The notes below the pieces were generated by a model, which was given only the letters and a program-made list of their open reading frames with translations, was not told where the DNA came from and ran no database searches. Positions 34,991 to 47,393 of a stretch of DNA of 64,000 bases are shown piece after piece (position 1 is the stretch's first letter; each line of letters opens with the position of its first letter). The translations under genes and the position numbers were made by a program. Source of the DNA: Neoscytalidium dimidiatum (taxonomy: Eukaryota; Ascomycota; Dothideomycetes; Botryosphaeriales; Botryosphaeriaceae); contig CM074703.1 in the NCBI GenBank assembly GCA_037367355.1, forward strand, positions 1,550,001 through 1,614,000, written 5' to 3'.

Positions 34991-35952
34991 CTACTCGTCA
35001 ACTTCCATGACCCTGTCAGAATCCGTCAACGCTGGTCCTTTCGGTAAGCAAGCTTCTTCCGGTTTCTCAACTCTCAAACCTATCGGCGGGGCATTCGTGA
35101 GGTCATCTCCAAGCTCCACAAGCGTCTTGTCATACACCTTCGCCGTCTTCATGTCCCAAGTTCCCTCTACGTCGTCGACTCCATAATTTCCGGCTTCGTC
35201 CAGGTCCATATCAGCACCAGACTCGCCTGCAGTCTCCTCCTCCTCTTCTTCTTCTTCCTCATCATCCATCTCTGGATCGTATTTGAGCATGACTTCTACC
35301 ACCGCCGACCTCGCGTAATGTACCATGCTATTAATCCGCACCTTCTCCGTCGCATTAACCTTCCTCCCGCCCTCGAAACCCGGCAGCTCCTCTCCCGTCT
35401 CGACATCACTCCCCTGCAGCAACGACGCAAACGCGTGATCCAGCTTATCCAGCGTTCTGAACAACGGCGCAGGCGAAACAGGGAACCCCTTCATGTACTC
35501 GTTGACGAGATCCGCCAGCGAGAGGAGGTACGCAATTTGCAAGCTCGCTGTCCTGGGGCGTCAGCAAGGTCCCGGCAACGCAGGATAAAGCGAGACCTAC
35601 GCGTCCCGGAAACCCACACCACGTCGATCAACTGATCGATGTCCCGACACGCCTCTTTCAGGTTCTTGTACCCCTCCACACCCTGTCTTCCGCCGTCATC
35701 CGCCCTCTCCACCGTGTCTTCGTTCGTGGGCATGGATGCGGAGGATCCGCGTTTCGCGTATCGTCGCTGGATCTGCCGTATGCGCTCGTCGACGTATCGG
35801 ATGAATGCTGATTCTTTCGGCCCGCCAGTTTTGAGCGGTTTGGATCGCGGTGCGGGGAGACGGGAGCCGGTAGCGCTGGAGGAGGCAACGGAGGAGGCGG
35901 GCGGAGTCATGCTTTGGTCGGGCGGGAAAAACCCGCCGGCGGTGGAAGCCAT
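34991..35952 (-). CDS. Conserved fungal protein with acidic tract, unknown
   Basis: Two exons on the minus strand, 35952-35601 and 35547-34991, around a 53-nt intron (branch site TTGCTGACG); 302 residues. A short disordered N-terminus is followed by ESAFIRYVDERIRQIQRRYAKR, then YKNLKEACRDIDQLIDVVW and, across the splice, a Leu-rich stretch (IAYLLSLADLVNEYMKGF). Further on are LDKLDHAFASLLQG and a helical segment around NSMVHYARSAVVEVM. An acidic run of nine consecutive Glu follows. No transmembrane segment or signal peptide is visible. The regular Leu and charged spacing suggests a helical adaptor or complex subunit. I cannot name the family. Confidence 0.85.
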
Positions 35953-36984
35953 GATGGGATTGTAAGAGCGACGCGGGGCGGGGCAGGTGGATATCTCGGA
36001 TGTGAGGGTTTGCGTGGCTTGGGCCGTTCGCTAGAGATGTGGCATGACCTGCTGGAGGATGCTCTCTAGTGGCTAGACAGTGTTACATCTGTCGGTCAGG
36101 TAGGGCGGGAGGAGTGGGCGGAGTGTGTGCGAAAGGAGTGAGTGCGCAGCGGGGCACGAGGTGAGGATGACGTTGTCGCTCAGCCCCGCCAAAGGATCGA
36201 CTATCGCCGGGTGGGTCTCTGGCGAACGGTGCAGGAATCGACGGACAGCATTTATCGCGATCAACATCAAATCAAAATTGGACCAGCATACGCAAGCTCC
36301 ATATGTGTAGATCAGAACATGGCCCATTCAGGAATATTGCCGACTGGTCTAGATGCTTTAATCTTAAATGAGCTTGCGGAACGTGCGTTACCGGTGTAAA
36401 CCACCAAAAAAGTTGAGCAGGGCGTAGAACATATGAAAAGGCGGACATAAATAAATCATTCACTTGAGCTATATCACATCATTTCTGTTTCTTTTTTTTT
36501 TTGAGACTTAATGAAGCTGTGGAAGTGTAAAGTTGAGTCCCAAGGGCTTGTAGAACACCCTTCCTAGCATTTTCCTCTTCCCGGTGTAAGTGGTGAGGAT
36601 CCTTATACCGTAGGCGACAAGACGGGCGAAAATGCTTCGACGTCAAAGCGCCATTCAAACCCAACCATTTCCCTCGGGCCTACCACACTGAGGCGGAGGA
36701 ACTTGTGGGTTTTGCTAAATATGTATTGGAGAAAATCAAGCATCATGATTCTACCATGCTCACGCCGTATTGTAGTAGAACAAGTGCGTGGGCCATTCGT
36801 GTATTTGCTTGCACTAACCATATGATTTATCGGCTCAATCTCGTACACGGATAGATGCTTGAACACAGAATTGAACCGGGGCTAAACTATGAGAGAAAGC
36901 TACGTAGAATCAGTAACTTGAAACTGTGACATCGCAGCCGTAGGGACGAAACCCATCATTCGTATCGTCATTAAAACATGGCCA
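35953..36984. other. Intergenic region, no gene seen
   Basis: About 1 kb between two minus-strand genes. It is AT-richer than the flanking genes and contains no open frame with a recognisable domain. Confidence 0.6.
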
Positions 36985-39223
36985 TCATTTGATTCGTAAG
37001 TATCTCGTATCAGCATCGGCATACCATGCCTTACACTCTATCTTTCCAACACCGATACGCCTATAGACATCACTACCTTCATCTGCCTCTCTGCGCTCTA
37101 GGAGCAAGATCCAGTAATGGTAGAAATCTTTCGAGCTATGGGAGTCTTCTTTGCCCGAAACTGCAAGGGAAAAAACCTCACGGTCAGGAATTGTACCTTC
37201 ATCCAGTGAGGCCCAGCCAATCGGCTGCTGTTCATCATCATGGATCAGATAGGTGAGTTCCCAACCGGGCGGTTGTTCCGTCTTGTCAAAGCTGAGCGGC
37301 CAAAAAGTCTCATGGAGATTACCCTTGATGCTTGACAGGATGCTCGTCAACCGCGGATCTGGGCCATCCTGGTCATGCGAAACGGAAGAGAATCCGCTAT
37401 CCTGCCGTGCAGCAGGTGGTGGTGTAACTTCGGAGAGAAGCGTAAAGTGGGACAGCTTTTTGACCAGTCCGATTGCTTCAAGCGCTCTGCTGTCGTCCGC
37501 TACGCATAAGCGCCGCCACATCTTTTTGGCCTTGTCAATCTTTTGGAATCGCACGCCGTGGCACGTTGACGCCCAGGACCATGTTGGAAAGGCGTTCCGA
37601 CTATCATCTCTTTCTGCCGGTCGCAGACAGAACCAAAGGAGCTCATCCGCGAGCTTCCCGGCCCATACTCCGAAAGCACATCGGTCGCCATTGGCTCTCT
37701 GCATTTCGTTAATGAGACCTTGAAGCGCAACAAGCCGATCTCTGGGCTTGGTCAATTTTCTTGCGGAATATTTCTCCACAATTATTTTCCAGTGCGTGTT
37801 TCTTGCCTGTCAGAGTTAGCATCCACTGGCGCGGTTCAGAAAATGTTGAACAAACAGGATCATGAAAACTCTCCCTTGTTTCCCGCTGGGTCCTAGAGCG
37901 ACAGGACCAGACCAGACGTTCTTGAGTAAAGAAGATGACTCTTCTGCTTAGCAGCCATTCCTGAGTTGCCCACCCACGCTCCGAGAGGGGACTGAATTCA
38001 GGGCTGATGGGATGGTAATCATTTGGTAGTAGCGTGCCGTAGAATTCCCCGTGTTGCTCACCGTTGGTGTTCCAGTACGGGAGCGCTACGGCCGGGTGGG
38101 CCGCTGGCGTTCTCTGGAAAAAGCAGCCTTCCGTTGAATCCCGGGCATGGCAAGCTGCAATGGTAAGCTCCGCGCGTTCGTAGATCACACCCATCAGCGC
38201 CGACTCCCTGATCCACTCTTGCTCGTCGTTCTGCACGATGCAGAGCGAGTCGATCCAAATGTAGCGGTAGCCCAGGGTCCTCACAATGGTGATTGCATCC
38301 TTGAATGTCTTTGGCAGAAGGTCCCAACGTATCTCTGCCAGACGTTGTGGCAATGTGGCTGTGATGGTGGTTAGAGGGTGTCTATGGCTCGGGCCCCAAC
38401 AATGGCTGAGTGTTACGTATCGGCCGCGGCTACCCATGGGTTCAAGCAGGCGTACGTCCGCTGATCCATCAGACGGTGCAACGTCGATGACGCGGGTGGG
38501 CAGGACGGGCTCGGCTGTCTCATCGATGGTGGTCTTTGACAACGTCTGCCTGCACTTCGGGTGAAATTTTACACAGGTTACAAGCCACTCCCGGATCAGA
38601 CGAAAAGCCTCCGGGCAATTGGACGAGGAGAGCGGAGGCACACACACCACGTCGCCGCTTGTGGAGGCGGGGCTGTCTAAGACGGCGTTCAGCAGTGTAG
38701 CAGGGCGGCTTCCCGGTCGCTGGGCTCGTGTCATACCTGGCTGCGCGAACAGACGGATGCGGCCTTTCAAAACACCATCGACGGACTGCACGTAGACAGC
38801 GACGGCCTTTCCATGCAGCTCGCTTTCAGCATTCGGGCGTTCTCTAGCAATGCGGCCGGCGCCATCTTTCCTCAGCTGAAGGTAGATCGGCCCGCCCAAC
38901 AGGCGGCTGCGCAGTTCAGCCGCGTCCCAGGCCAGTGGTTCGTCTGAAGTCAGATGGCTGCAATATTTTTGCAGGATCGACGCTGTGATAAGCGCACAAA
39001 AAGAGCAGGTGGCAGCAGAGTCCGGAAGCTGACGAGCATCGCTGAGATGGCGCAGGCCCGTCACTGTGGTCGTCCCCTTGGGAGCAGGCAGCCAACTGGG
39101 TGCGTCTTGGAGCTCAGCAGCTAGGGCGTGGATGCGGATGGCGGTGCAGGCGGCGCAGAGAGTCATGCCTGGGACGGCGGAGGGCACGGCCTCAGAGGCA
39201 GAGGCTCGGGGGCGAAGGGCCAT
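36985..39223 (-). CDS. HET-domain protein (heterokaryon incompatibility type)
   Basis: Two exons on the minus strand, 39223-37856 and 37806-36985, joined over a 49-nt intron with a GCTAAC branch site; 729 residues. An N-terminal Cys-containing region precedes a HET domain starting about residue 265 with YVTLSHCWG, followed by LPKTFKDAITIVRTLGYRYIWIDSLCI, EWIRESALMGVIYERAELTIAA and ERGWATQEWLLSRRVIFF. These are the hallmark blocks of fungal HET proteins. After the splice the frame continues with KPRDRLVALQGLINEMQ and FPTWSWAST, the usual C-terminal pattern. HET proteins mediate self/non-self recognition and regulated cell death after hyphal fusion, though most family members are untested. The gene is intact. 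Confidence 0.93.
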
Positions 39224-40356
39224 CTGCGATTCGCGAATGCAGAATTATTGGATGCATGGAGATCAGGAAGGTGTCGGAGAAAGGTGGGCGCAAGGCTGGC
39301 AGCGCAGGCAAAGGCTCGTCGAATCACAGCGACTAGCGGGCTTGGGGCAGCGTCGTGCGGCTGCACCGGCCTCCGCAACGCAACGCTCGACGGCAAGCCC
39401 TTTCGTGAAGAGCGAATGGATGGTCTCGGGCGCGCCGACGGGGGAAGGCGGCGGTCGCACGTCTGGCGGCGGTGGTTTTGCGAAGCCTGGGAGCCTGGCG
39501 ATGGGGCGGCGGAGCGGAGACGGCGGCCATCGGGGGCGAAGAGGCTGCCTGCTGCCGCAGGACTGGACGTCTCTCTTTCTCTGTTGGCCGCTGGCTGAGG
39601 CTGTGATGACGGGGCCTGGCGAGGGGCGGGAATAAGAGCCGCCACCTGCTCCCCGCTCGTTTCAGGCATCGCGCAGTTGGACAGGCGCAGAACAGGGCTG
39701 GCTCGCAGGCTCCGCTTCTTCGCTGCGCCTTCGACAGTTCTAGCGCCAGTCTCTCCGCATGCTGCCACCGCCGATCGCCAATCGCCCGTCCTGCTGCCAC
39801 ACCCTCCCCGCCAGGCACAGCCCGTCGCCGTACCGACGCCCGCCGCCTGTCGCCTGTCGCCCGCGCTGCCGTCTGCCGTCATGCTCATGCTGATGGCGGG
39901 GATGAGGAGAGCCTACGGGCCAGATATGGCGGTTTGCAGCGCACGCGCGCCAGGAGGATCAGGACCGGGTCGAGGCTCGCGCACCGGCGTCGACGCCTGC
40001 TCTCCTATTTCGCCACCCACGGCGCAGGGCTGAATCGGGCCCAGGCTTTTTCTCATCTCGAGCTCTCCTGTTTTTCGCAGCCCTGGCCGCCCGCTACGCC
40101 ATGGCGTCTTCCCGGCGCCGTGGTTCGTTGCTTTTTATGCTCCAAGCTTGCTCACCTGCGCTAGACGACGCCGTCGACACGCCCGCACACGCTACCAGCA
40201 TTCCCCAGCGCTGGTCTCGCCGCCCTACAAGTACAACAACCTCACTCAACGGCCCGCCCATGCAGTCCGCCCTTGCGACCCCACGCGCTCCTCGACACCC
40301 GCCCTAGAGACAGTCATCCGCTCCACATCCGCTACGCTTCCGCTCCAGCCAGCACC
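39224..40356. other. Divergent intergenic region
   Basis: About 1.1 kb between two start codons pointing away from each other. GC-rich and CT-rich near 40.1-40.3 kb, consistent with promoters and leaders. Long open frames here are low-complexity. Confidence 0.55.
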
Positions 40357-40983
40357 ATGTTCGAGAGCTTCAGCTTCGCCGCCGCCTCGCGGCATCCTTC
40401 CGAGCTCGACTCGGACGACTACGCCTACCGCGACGTCTCCGTCTCGCCCACCTCGTCGCCCGTCTCCGAGCCCGAGGCCAACATGTCCGTGGCCGAGCTG
40501 TCGCGCCGCTTCGGCGCCCAAAACATCGGCAACGACCTGTATCAGGCGCCCGCATCGCCTTTCGAGCTCCCCGCACCCTGGTCCGACAGCGATGACTGGA
40601 CCTCAACAACAACCTCGTCGCCCACCTCGTCCTACTTCCCCGACGACGCCTTCCCAGACCCGGCCGCCATCCGCGCGCGCAGGCAGGCGCACACGCAGCT
40701 CCAGTGCAGCGAGGCGCACATGCGCGACATCTCGTCGCTGGTCAAGAAGATGATCGAATCAGGGGACCAGTGCAAGCTCGCATCACGCAACGACTCGGTG
40801 GTATCGACGGACTGCTACGGCGACGACGAGGAAGCCTACGAAATGCCCCGCAGCAACAGCTCGCCGGCGATATCGCAGAGCCTCCGCTACAGGCGGTCCG
40901 GCGAGGTGCTGAGCACTGCAGCAGTATCCAAAAATATTCGGTTCCGCAGGCGTCATCCACGCAAGGCGTCGAGTCAGAGGTGA
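40357..40983 (+). CDS. Small conserved fungal protein, unknown
   Basis: Single exon of 208 residues, starting at the first ATG in the frame (MFESFSFAAASRHPSELDSD). It has a Ser/Thr/Pro-rich first half with SVAELSRRFGAQNI, then EAHMRDISSLVKKMIESGDQC, and a basic end (VSKNIRFRRRHPRK) that could be a nuclear or nucleic-acid-binding signal. No enzyme motif, signal peptide or membrane segment is visible. The pattern of a disordered body with short helical motifs and a basic tail suggests a regulatory protein; I cannot name the family. Confidence 0.75.
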   Translation: MFESFSFAAASRHPSELDSDDYAYRDVSVSPTSSPVSEPEANMSVAELSRRFGAQNIGNDLYQAPASPFELPAPWSDSDDWTSTTTSSPTSSYFPDDAFPDPAAIRARRQAHTQLQCSEAHMRDISSLVKKMIESGDQCKLASRNDSVVSTDCYGDDEEAYEMPRSNSSPAISQSLRYRRSGEVLSTAAVSKNIRFRRRHPRKASSQR

Positions 40984-41665
40984 TTTCAGGATCATCGGGA
41001 TCGTCGTCATCGCCGGGTGACTTATTTCAGGCGTTACGGTTGAAAGGGACACGAGGCATCCATTCATATTTGATACCCCATGCGCTGGAAACAATGCGCG
41101 ACGCATATAGGGATACAGCATTTTAATCATCACGTTCGCACGCGGCGCGCGGACACACAGGCGTTCTTTGGGTCACCACCACCCGGGCTCGGGACAAGGG
41201 GCGGACCACGCGTTGCGATCTCGTACGGCCGAGCCGGGTCTCGAAGACTTTCTTCCCGCAAAGGGGCTTCTGTTGTTTCTTGCATTTCATCATCGTCCGC
41301 ATTAGCGTTACATTGCACGACTTCTTCTTCGTCTTATCCTTATTCTTCTCCCTATTCTTCTTCACAGACCATGTAGTTAGCTAGCCGATGTATGCCCACG
41401 CAGTAATTACCAGACATGGAATTAGAGCCAGACTGGAGTGTACTCCGATCCCATGCAGCTAGAGCGTCCAGGTTCCACCGCCCGAGATCCCGTGCACGTG
41501 ATTGGCGTCGGCAGATCGGCGACAGGTCTGCATGCGAGCTTGAATTAGCGAAGAAGCTGCCCTGCTCTGCCCTGCTCCGCCGCTTGTCGCGTCTGCAAAG
41601 AAAAAGGCAAGCTGCACCTCCACCCACGCGAAGTCCGCCGCTGCCCGCCCTCAATTGCGCCCACC

Positions 41666-42693
41666 ATGGCCCTTCTCCGCTCTGCTGCGGCCAGGGCCGT
41701 CCATCTCAAGGTCTACCCGCGCCCAGCCAGCCTCAATGAGCGCCGCGAGCTCCTCAGCGTGCTCCAGCAGTTCGGCGAAGTGACCATGTTCAAGAGCCTC
41801 CAGGTAAGCCGATCAGATCAGCAGCAATGTGGACCCAAGTGCAGACGCTCACATGGAGCCCGCGCTCGCAGTTTAACTACGTCCAGCCTGCCCCGAACAC
41901 CTGTCTCGCCATTTACCGAGACGCCACCTCCGCTGCCAAACTGCTCAAAGCGTCGCCACTGCGTTTCACGCTCGAACCGATAACTAGCGATCCCGCCGCT
42001 GACCCTCATGATCACACATCTCAATCAGCCCGGGACGACGGGACGGCACCGGCGCCGGGGGCAGAGGCAGACCCTGAGATGGCAGACGTCATTGAGGATC
42101 CCGAGTTCAACATCAGCAACAGCCCAGGCAAGCCCGGTGCGGAGGAGATGATCCGCCCAAGCACGCTGTTGTATCAGACCATTGAGTCGTTCTCCCAGTC
42201 TAGGGAAGCCAGCCAGTCGGCGCGGCAAACCCTCTCCAGCGATGTTTCGGACGCTACCAAATCCGACGCCAACCCCGCGAGCTCTGACGCTGAATTGGTC
42301 GCCCAAACCGAGCGGGATCATGCCGCCCACGAGCCAGTCCCGACTCCCGCGCCCAAGCACGTCCCTGAGCCGAATCCTCCGCGCGTATTCCATGTCGTGG
42401 CCGATGTTTCGGAGATGAACCACCGCGACTATATCGAGCGCTCGATATGGTACGGCCCCTACATCCCGCGGAAGCGGACCGCCTCGTACATGGACTTGAC
42501 CGCGAGAGGTGTGTCGCCAAGCATTGCCGACGTGTATGTGAACAAGCCGGAACAGCCATTGAGGATAATTCAAAACCTGCGGACCGAAGTTTCGGCCAGG
42601 CCTACCCTAAGGCAAATCTGGGAACAGGGAGCTACCCAGCGTGCTAAGGATCTGGGCTCCTCCGATGCCGTCCCTACTGACGAGCCTCGTTGA
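41666..42693 (+). CDS. RRM-like protein, possibly mitochondrial
   Basis: Two exons, 41666-41803 and 41872-42693, around a 68-nt intron; 319 residues. The N-terminus is basic without acidic residues (MALLRSAAARAVHLKVYPRP), as in mitochondrial presequences. It runs directly into a beta-alpha-beta pattern like an RNA recognition motif: LKVYPRP, NERRELLSVLQQFGEVTMFKSL, then NTCLAIYRDATSAAKLLKASPLRF. The rest is acidic and Ser/Pro-rich, with a conserved-looking block near residue 200 (FHVVADVSEMNHRDYIERS, then YGPYIPRKR). The fold and location are inferred from pattern only. An RNA-related role in mitochondria is a reasonable guess. Confidence 0.8.
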
Positions 42694-43813
42694 ACCCAGG
42701 GATGTCTCGTGCGTAACGGTACACGATAGTCGATGGCAACCATGGTCCCGGACCTCTTTCCGATCTGAAAGCGCCCTGCGCCCAGGACGTGGGTACTATA
42801 GTAGAAGGCCATATTATCACGTGAAAGAACCAAACCATTTGCCGGAACGGGTATGGCTCTTTCCTTCCGTGATTTCGTCGGTTGATACTCAAACTCACCA
42901 CTCGTCCGCTGTGCTGTATACCTGCATTCCCAAGCAAAGAGGCCTTAAAGTACCGGTTTGTCTTCTCGGAAAATAGGACACATGGATCGGATAATTGCGC
43001 ATTACGACACTATTTAAGGCGCTGCAGATCCCATACCCACTGGCCCGCAGCGTTGTATCCGGTGACGCTAGCGCCTACGTGGATTCCACCTGAGACTTCC
43101 GCCCGGTATAGTAGAACATCGGGTAGAGAGAGGCAGTCGGCTGGAGAGGCTTTAAGCCACCGGGTCCATACTTCTTCCTCACGAAGCGATGCCATTGAAA
43201 GGAAAGCTGCAGCAAGCCTTTGACTCTGGCAGACTCTCGTGCATCATGCGGTAAGATGACCTGGGGCTGTTCCCTTTCTTCGCGGCAGACAACATACTAT
43301 GATACGGAACAAAGAGTTGTACCTTGACTGGCAGCATTCCTAAAACTCTTGGTACTGCTCGGCTGGCTAGCGTGACTGGTGAGACCGCGGAACAAAGTCA
43401 CAGCGAGATCCTCACATCATATCATAGTCTGCATAGATCGTGATCGACAATAGCTCTGCGGAAGTTGGAGTTTTCGAGAATGCTATTACATGGAGTGTGG
43501 AATATGGTGGGAACGAAGTCTGGCCTAACATTGGCCCGCAACCGTTCACTAAATGTTCACATTGCACTTCCAATGTAATTGCTGCATGCGTGACAACAAA
43601 GGATTTAGAACACAACACCAACGAAAGCCGAACACGGAAGCTTACTGCGCAGTTCCGGCCCCCTAGTCTCAAATTGTGTGTTTGAGAGTCTTTCTTTATG
43701 TAATAAACATCTTTCCAGAGATGTCCTGACCGTTCCATCCTCAACATTATTTGATATTCAGTATTCGTTCAACACTAAATATTCAGTTCCTTCGGTAATT
43801 TCACTGCCCAACC
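42694..43813. other. Intergenic region, no gene seen
   Basis: About 1.1 kb, AT-richer toward the right, with only short overlapping open frames on both strands. Confidence 0.6.
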
Positions 43814-45509
43814 ATGCCTCCCAAAGTGTCTCCGGAGGGCGACACACGCTTGAGAGAAGTGAGGGCTAGGGAAGGAGCCGCGAGAGAATCTTCCTCTGCA
43901 GCTCAACCGCAAACTCCATCTCCACAAATGACAACCGCTTTTCCTACCCCTCCAAAGACGCCGACCGGCGCCAGGAAGAGGGCTCGATCGGAAATTTCAA
44001 CTCAGAGTCCCGAATCGCCTACTCCAAAGTCTAAGAGGTCGCATATTGAGGAAGATGATGAAGAGGACGAATGGGAAGAGGACCAGGAGGAAGTGAATGG
44101 GAAACCCTTCTATCAGGACAGGCCACAATATCTGAAGTCATACGAATACGTCCAAGAACGGCTCTGGGAGCTCATGGGAAAGCCAATGGATAGCTCTAAG
44201 CTACACTACACGTCAGGCTTGATCCAAGACTTCGCGGAGAAGTGGTTCGATTTCTCCACTTTCAGCGAAAGCGATGATGCGATCCTTAAACGGCTGCTCG
44301 AGATGGATTCTTCGGCCGCACTAATCATCGGCTATGTTGCTGATGGCGGACCGCGAAGTATCAGCGGCTGGCTCGAGCTCTTCACAGACAAGCTCGAGCG
44401 GCAATCGTTAGTATCAGCCATCATTGGCCTGGTGCTACAGGAGCACGTTTTCTCAAGCCTCTGTTACGGGGCCACGCCACAAGAACTCCAAGCCTTGCAC
44501 AAGGATATCGATCTAAAGTACAGAGCGTACCCTGAAGATGGTGAGTTAAAGGAACGCTCCACTTCGATACCGTCCGCAGAACCGCCCTACTAACGTCACG
44601 TAATTAGGCTTATCCAGAGCTCAGCGTCGCTACGATCGCATCAAGCATATTCTGGCCGACGCCGCCGAAGAGAGAAGCAACCAACACGGCCTCCCAAAGC
44701 ACTTTGTCTCCATCAGCCAGCACCTCGCCTGGCAGCTCCACGCCACCCTGGACCCCATCGCCCGCCTGGCCGCCGGCTCCGCCCTCTCTCCCGGAAATAG
44801 GGGATTCCACACCCCGCAACCGGACCCGAAGAAGAGCAACGCCGACATCGCCCAGCAAGCCATGGTGCAAGATCTCTTCGCCATCGTCGCCCGCGCGGGC
44901 CTGCTCGCCCTGCACATGCGCCTCGACCCGCAAACGATCTTCCTCGCCGCCCCGGCCTTCAAGGACGACTTCTGGAACGAGGACGACATGCGCGCGTACA
45001 ACCGCCGCCGCATGGTCGCGACGAACCCCACGACGCGCGACTACGGCGGCGGGGCGGGTGCGGAGGAGAAGAGGCGCGCTGCGCGGGGCTTGCTTGCGCT
45101 GGTCAGGCAGACGGTCTTCCCGGGATGGAAGGCGTATCGGAGGGGCGGGTGGAGGATGGTAGATAAGGAGAAGGGGATCAGGGAGGCCGAGCTGGAGAGA
45201 GCGTGGGTGGGGTTGAGGTGGGGTTTACAGCGGAGGTGGGAGAGCGAGGTGGAGACGGCAGAGAGGGAAAAGGAGGAGGAAAGGAGGACGGATGCTGCGG
45301 CGAAGAAGAAGAAGGGGAAGGCGGGAAGGGCAGCGGCTTCGTCGGCAGCGGTGATAACTGGGGGTGACTCGTACGCGGATGTTGGGTTTAAGGAGTGGCT
45401 GACGATTTGGGCGGAGGGGAATGAGGAAAGGCAGAAGCTTGAGCAGGTCAGGAGGTGGTTTGACTTCAATGAGCCGGGAGAAGAGTTTGTTAGCGATGGG
45501 GATGAGTGA
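43814..45509 (+). CDS. Conserved fungal protein with disordered acidic N-terminus, unknown
   Basis: Two exons, 43814-44540 and 44608-45509, around a 67-nt intron (CTAACGTCACG before the acceptor); 542 residues. The first 95 residues are Ser/Thr/Pro-rich with basic (GARKRARSE) and strongly acidic (EEDDEEDEWEEDQEE) stretches, typical of nuclear proteins. The remainder looks helical: YEYVQERLWELMGKPMD, GLIQDFAEKWFDFSTF, DIAQQAMVQDLFAIVARAGLL and a Lys/Glu-rich helix before a last block GFKEWLTIWAEGNEERQKLEQVRRW. I do not recognise the family. A nuclear role is inferred from composition alone. Confidence 0.83.
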
Positions 45510-46186
45510 GCTGGCGAGTTTTCAATGGTTCGGGCAAATGAGCCATTTACAGAGTTCTGCTTTTGATTAATAATACTCGATAGCAACGCTACTAGCTTAG
45601 TTAAGTTTATTCGTTGCGTTGGATGCTCTTGGACGAAGTATGTAAACCGACACATACCGTACTGTAGATGTAAAAGGAAAGGCCAGGAATATTCGCATCT
45701 CTAAGAAGAGTATTCAAAGCCCCTTTTTATTACTTAAGTCGGGTGTTCTGTCCCCACGGAGTCTAGAACGAAACCCTTGTCGGCGAAGATAAGAGAGCTT
45801 CTGACGGAAGAGGAGGGAAGAACCCATGTGGAAAGTGTGCTGTGAAGTCAATCTGCTTGACGTGGGTCATTGATTGGCGGTGGTCATGATTCAAGATCTG
45901 AAGTGCTTCCGTATACCCCGCATCCATTCTCTCCCATTGGCGGTAAGATGCAAGTGGAGTCATCGAAGCTTTTGGCGTAGGCCTCAGAGATGCGGGGATA
46001 TCCAGTGGAAATATTCACGAGCTTGATAGAGTCTTCCGTTGCCGTTCTTAAATACCGCGACGTTCGCAATTTTTCGGGTGTGGAGCGTGATCACAGCATT
46101 ATCATCGGGCTATTCAATATAAATCCTCCAAGCATGGCTCAGCCAACGCGCTCAAAATTAAATTGATTCCTGAATTTACAATTACT
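45510..46186. promoter_or_regulatory. Intergenic region and promoter of the methyltransferase
   Basis: A TATAAA lies at 46118-46123, 64 bp upstream of the start at 46187. A 10-codon upstream open frame (46134-46166) starts between them and would be in the transcript only if initiation is close to the TATA box. Confidence 0.5.
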
Positions 46187-47393
46187 ATGGTTTCTCTGGA
46201 AAATGGGACAGTGATTGCGATGAGAGACGACGGGGAGTACAATCGCCATTCGGATTTTCAGCTGCAACTCATTAAGATTGGGATGGAGTACGTAAAAGAT
46301 ACACCAAAGGGTACTACACTTGCGCCCTCTCTTCATTTCCTTTTAAGAATAACGTGATTCAGCACTCGAAATGGGCCGAGGAAAACCAATTTTGACGGTC
46401 GGTGACTACGGATGTTCTCAAGGGCTTAATTCGTAAGCTCTTTGGTCCTCAAATGATATTACTTTGACATCAATATTCTCCAGGGCTCTCATGATGCAAG
46501 AAATTTTCTCGAAGCAGCAGTTAGAAGTCAGCGCTCGCATGATCCTGGTTGACACTCCTCACAACGACTGGAACTCGGTTGCTAAGACCTTCCACGACCA
46601 CAAAGCCGCTATTTCTGCCAACGGGGCCCGCACGGTGTACACAGAAATGGTGCCCGGCAGCTTCTTTGACCAGTGCGCACCCGATGCCTCCATCGACATC
46701 GGCACCGCCTGGTCTTCTGCCCACTTCCTGTCCGAGTGCGCCCCTCTGGAAGGCGCGAGCGTCGAGGAAGTCCTCCAAAAGATGAGATGCCACAGCCCTG
46801 GCGTGGCTCAACGCGACCTTGTGCGGTTTTTGACCAGCCGAGCCCGCGAAATCAGGCCGGGCGGCATCTTCGCAGCTGGCGTGTTGGCCGCCAATCCTGA
46901 CCCTGACCCGAACAGCACATACAAAACGTCTTTGAACCTATGCAGCACCGACGTTGCGGCAGTGCTGGCACGCCAAAAGCTCGTGGAGGAAGGAAAGCTG
47001 CCGAACGACGTTACTGGCGTTGTTCCACCCATCCATGAGAGGTCCCGCGCAGAGATGTTGGCCGCGTTCGACGCCGTCAAGGAGTTCTGGACGGTTGAGG
47101 AGCTGACGGAGCGGACGGTGGCGCACCCGGCGCATGAGCAGCTGCGAGCGGATCTGGATGCTGGCGGTGGCGAGGAGGCGCTACGGAAATATGCTCGGAC
47201 GGTTACGACCTCGTGGGTTGCCGCGCTTGGCATGCTGATGCTGAGGTCGAAGGCGTCAACGGCCAGGGGAATGGCTGAAGAAAAAAAGATTATTGAAGAG
47301 TGCAACGATAAGATGGCCCAAATCTTCTACGAAAAGTTCAGGGATGAACCACAAACTGTCAAGTTCTGGGTTTTGCGTCTCCGGAGGAAATAG
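46187..47393 (+). CDS. SABATH-type SAM-dependent carboxyl methyltransferase
   Basis: Three exons, 46187-46310, 46363-46432 and 46484-47393 (introns 52 and 51 nt); 367 residues. The SABATH family (salicylate, benzoate, theobromine, jasmonate and related methyltransferases) methylates carboxyl or ring-nitrogen groups of small molecules using SAM. The N-terminal GEYNRHSDFQ and the SAM-binding VGDYGCSQGLNS, which is assembled only after correct splicing, match the family. So do MVPGSFFDQC, IGTAWSSAHFLS and a long C-terminal helical part. SABATH enzymes are best known from plants, with scattered fungal and bacterial members. The substrate cannot be read from sequence. It is the first gene of the accessory metabolic region. 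Confidence 0.85.
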
